NCBI GenBank assembly: GCA_903848645.1
Contig: CAINGU010000036.1
Location: 1 to 55,862, forward strand
Reading direction: 5' to 3'
Origin: an uncultured cyanobacterium
GTDB taxonomy: Bacteria; Cyanobacteriota; Cyanobacteriia; Cyanobacteriales; Nostocaceae
Length of the DNA stretch: 55,862 bases
Positions 55,581 to 55,862 of the stretch are shown here, piece after piece (within the stretch, counting starts at the first letter, position 1; each line of letters opens with the position of its first letter). A model generated the notes under the pieces. It had not been told where the DNA came from. It searched no databases and worked only from the letters and a program-made list of their open reading frames with translations. The translations under genes and the position numbers were made by a program.

Positions 55581-55862
55581 TGATTATCGAAATCCTTCCA
55601 ATCCTTGCCAGATAAAGCTTATAGCTAAAAATAGAATCAAAATTTCCCCCGTCCCCAAAAATATTTCCCAAACCCCTTGACAGGAAAAGGAAGGATTGCT
55701 ATATTGATTAAGTGCCGAGTAAAGAAACGACTCCCGGCAACTGAACCGAGAAAAAATAATACTTTGAAAGAATAGATTAAACCAATCCTCGTCGTCAAGA
55801 TAATTGAAAGAGGATTCGAGATTTTAACTAATTTCGGAGCCAACAAACTCGAAAGAACCAAA
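55581..55862. other. Right-edge region, possible gene fragment
   Basis: A leftward open frame (55861-55637, stop TGA, start outside or at TTG 55861) encodes about 74 residues ending FPVKGFGKYFWGRGKF. It has a hydrophobic centre, but no recognised family and no ribosome-binding site in view, and its ending resembles spurious frames over a GGGGAAATTTT-type repeat. I do not call it a gene. Confidence 0.3.

Noticed and set aside
55637-55861. Leftward 74-aa open frame at the right edge
   Set aside because: Truncated or without a start signal, no family, and the ending looks like translated repeat sequence.

Overview
The window is chromosomal DNA of a filamentous, probably heterocyst-forming cyanobacterium (order Nostocales; by eye AT-rich and Dolichospermum/Anabaena-like). 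Support: a full set of oxygenic photosynthesis genes (psbO, psbEFLJ, psaI, ycf48, rubA, ndhCKJ, chlB, cp12, ycf34, Tab2); more than twenty HIP1 octamers (GCGATCGC); and the short tandem heptanucleotide repeats (CCCATTA, CTGACAA, TTGTCAG types) typical of this order. No rRNA, tRNA, CRISPR array, intact insertion sequence or prophage was seen. The genus is an inference.

Layout. 1-5.5 kb, mostly leftward: the repeat-bearing N-terminus of an RlmB-type rRNA methylase (cut by the window edge), Mini-RNase III, a STAS anti-sigma antagonist, carA, a rightward retropepsin-like lipoprotein, and trpD, which overlaps it tail to tail. 5.6-11.5 kb: a hypothetical, a DUF151 nuclease-like protein, ribE, an M23 peptidase with a coding minisatellite, birA and pgeF. 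11.7-18 kb, rightward: cp12, a DUF3177 membrane protein, a small conserved protein, cbiD, guaA, and the glutathione pair grxC-gshB, separated by many short repeats. 18-21.7 kb, leftward: ftsQ and ftsZ with a long spacer. 22-28.3 kb, rightward: psbO with a strong terminator, sigF, a PilP-like lipoprotein and two unknown proteins. 28.4-32.9 kb, photosynthesis: psaI converges on the leftward rubA-ycf48-psbE-psbF-psbL-psbJ operon, and ndhC-ndhK-ndhJ diverges from it. psaI, psbF, psbL and psbJ are 39-46 aa genes that were found by reading the sequence directly.

33-43.7 kb is the most accessory-looking part: a thymidylate-synthase-like protein with an MtrA-like N-terminal part, a decayed YoeB/Txe-type toxin relic, a CPBP protease, chlB, an mfd gene carrying three in-frame repeat insertions, and a two-gene OLD/RecF-like ATPase plus Toprim-like cassette that is the best candidate for a little-described (possibly defence) system. 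43.8-55.6 kb: a 1280-aa polytopic membrane protein, a membrane-anchored lambda-endolysin-type GH104 enzyme with an apparently non-standard start codon, a membrane/HEAT-like protein, DUF4330, an M48 peptidase, a PPP phosphatase, Tab2, the CCA tRNA nucleotidyltransferase, ycf34 and tsaB.

Most genes are core housekeeping. The striking feature of the window is how many short mobile or tandem repeats have entered reading frames (rlmB, trpD, the M23 peptidase, mfd) and an operon (psbL-psbJ) without destroying them.
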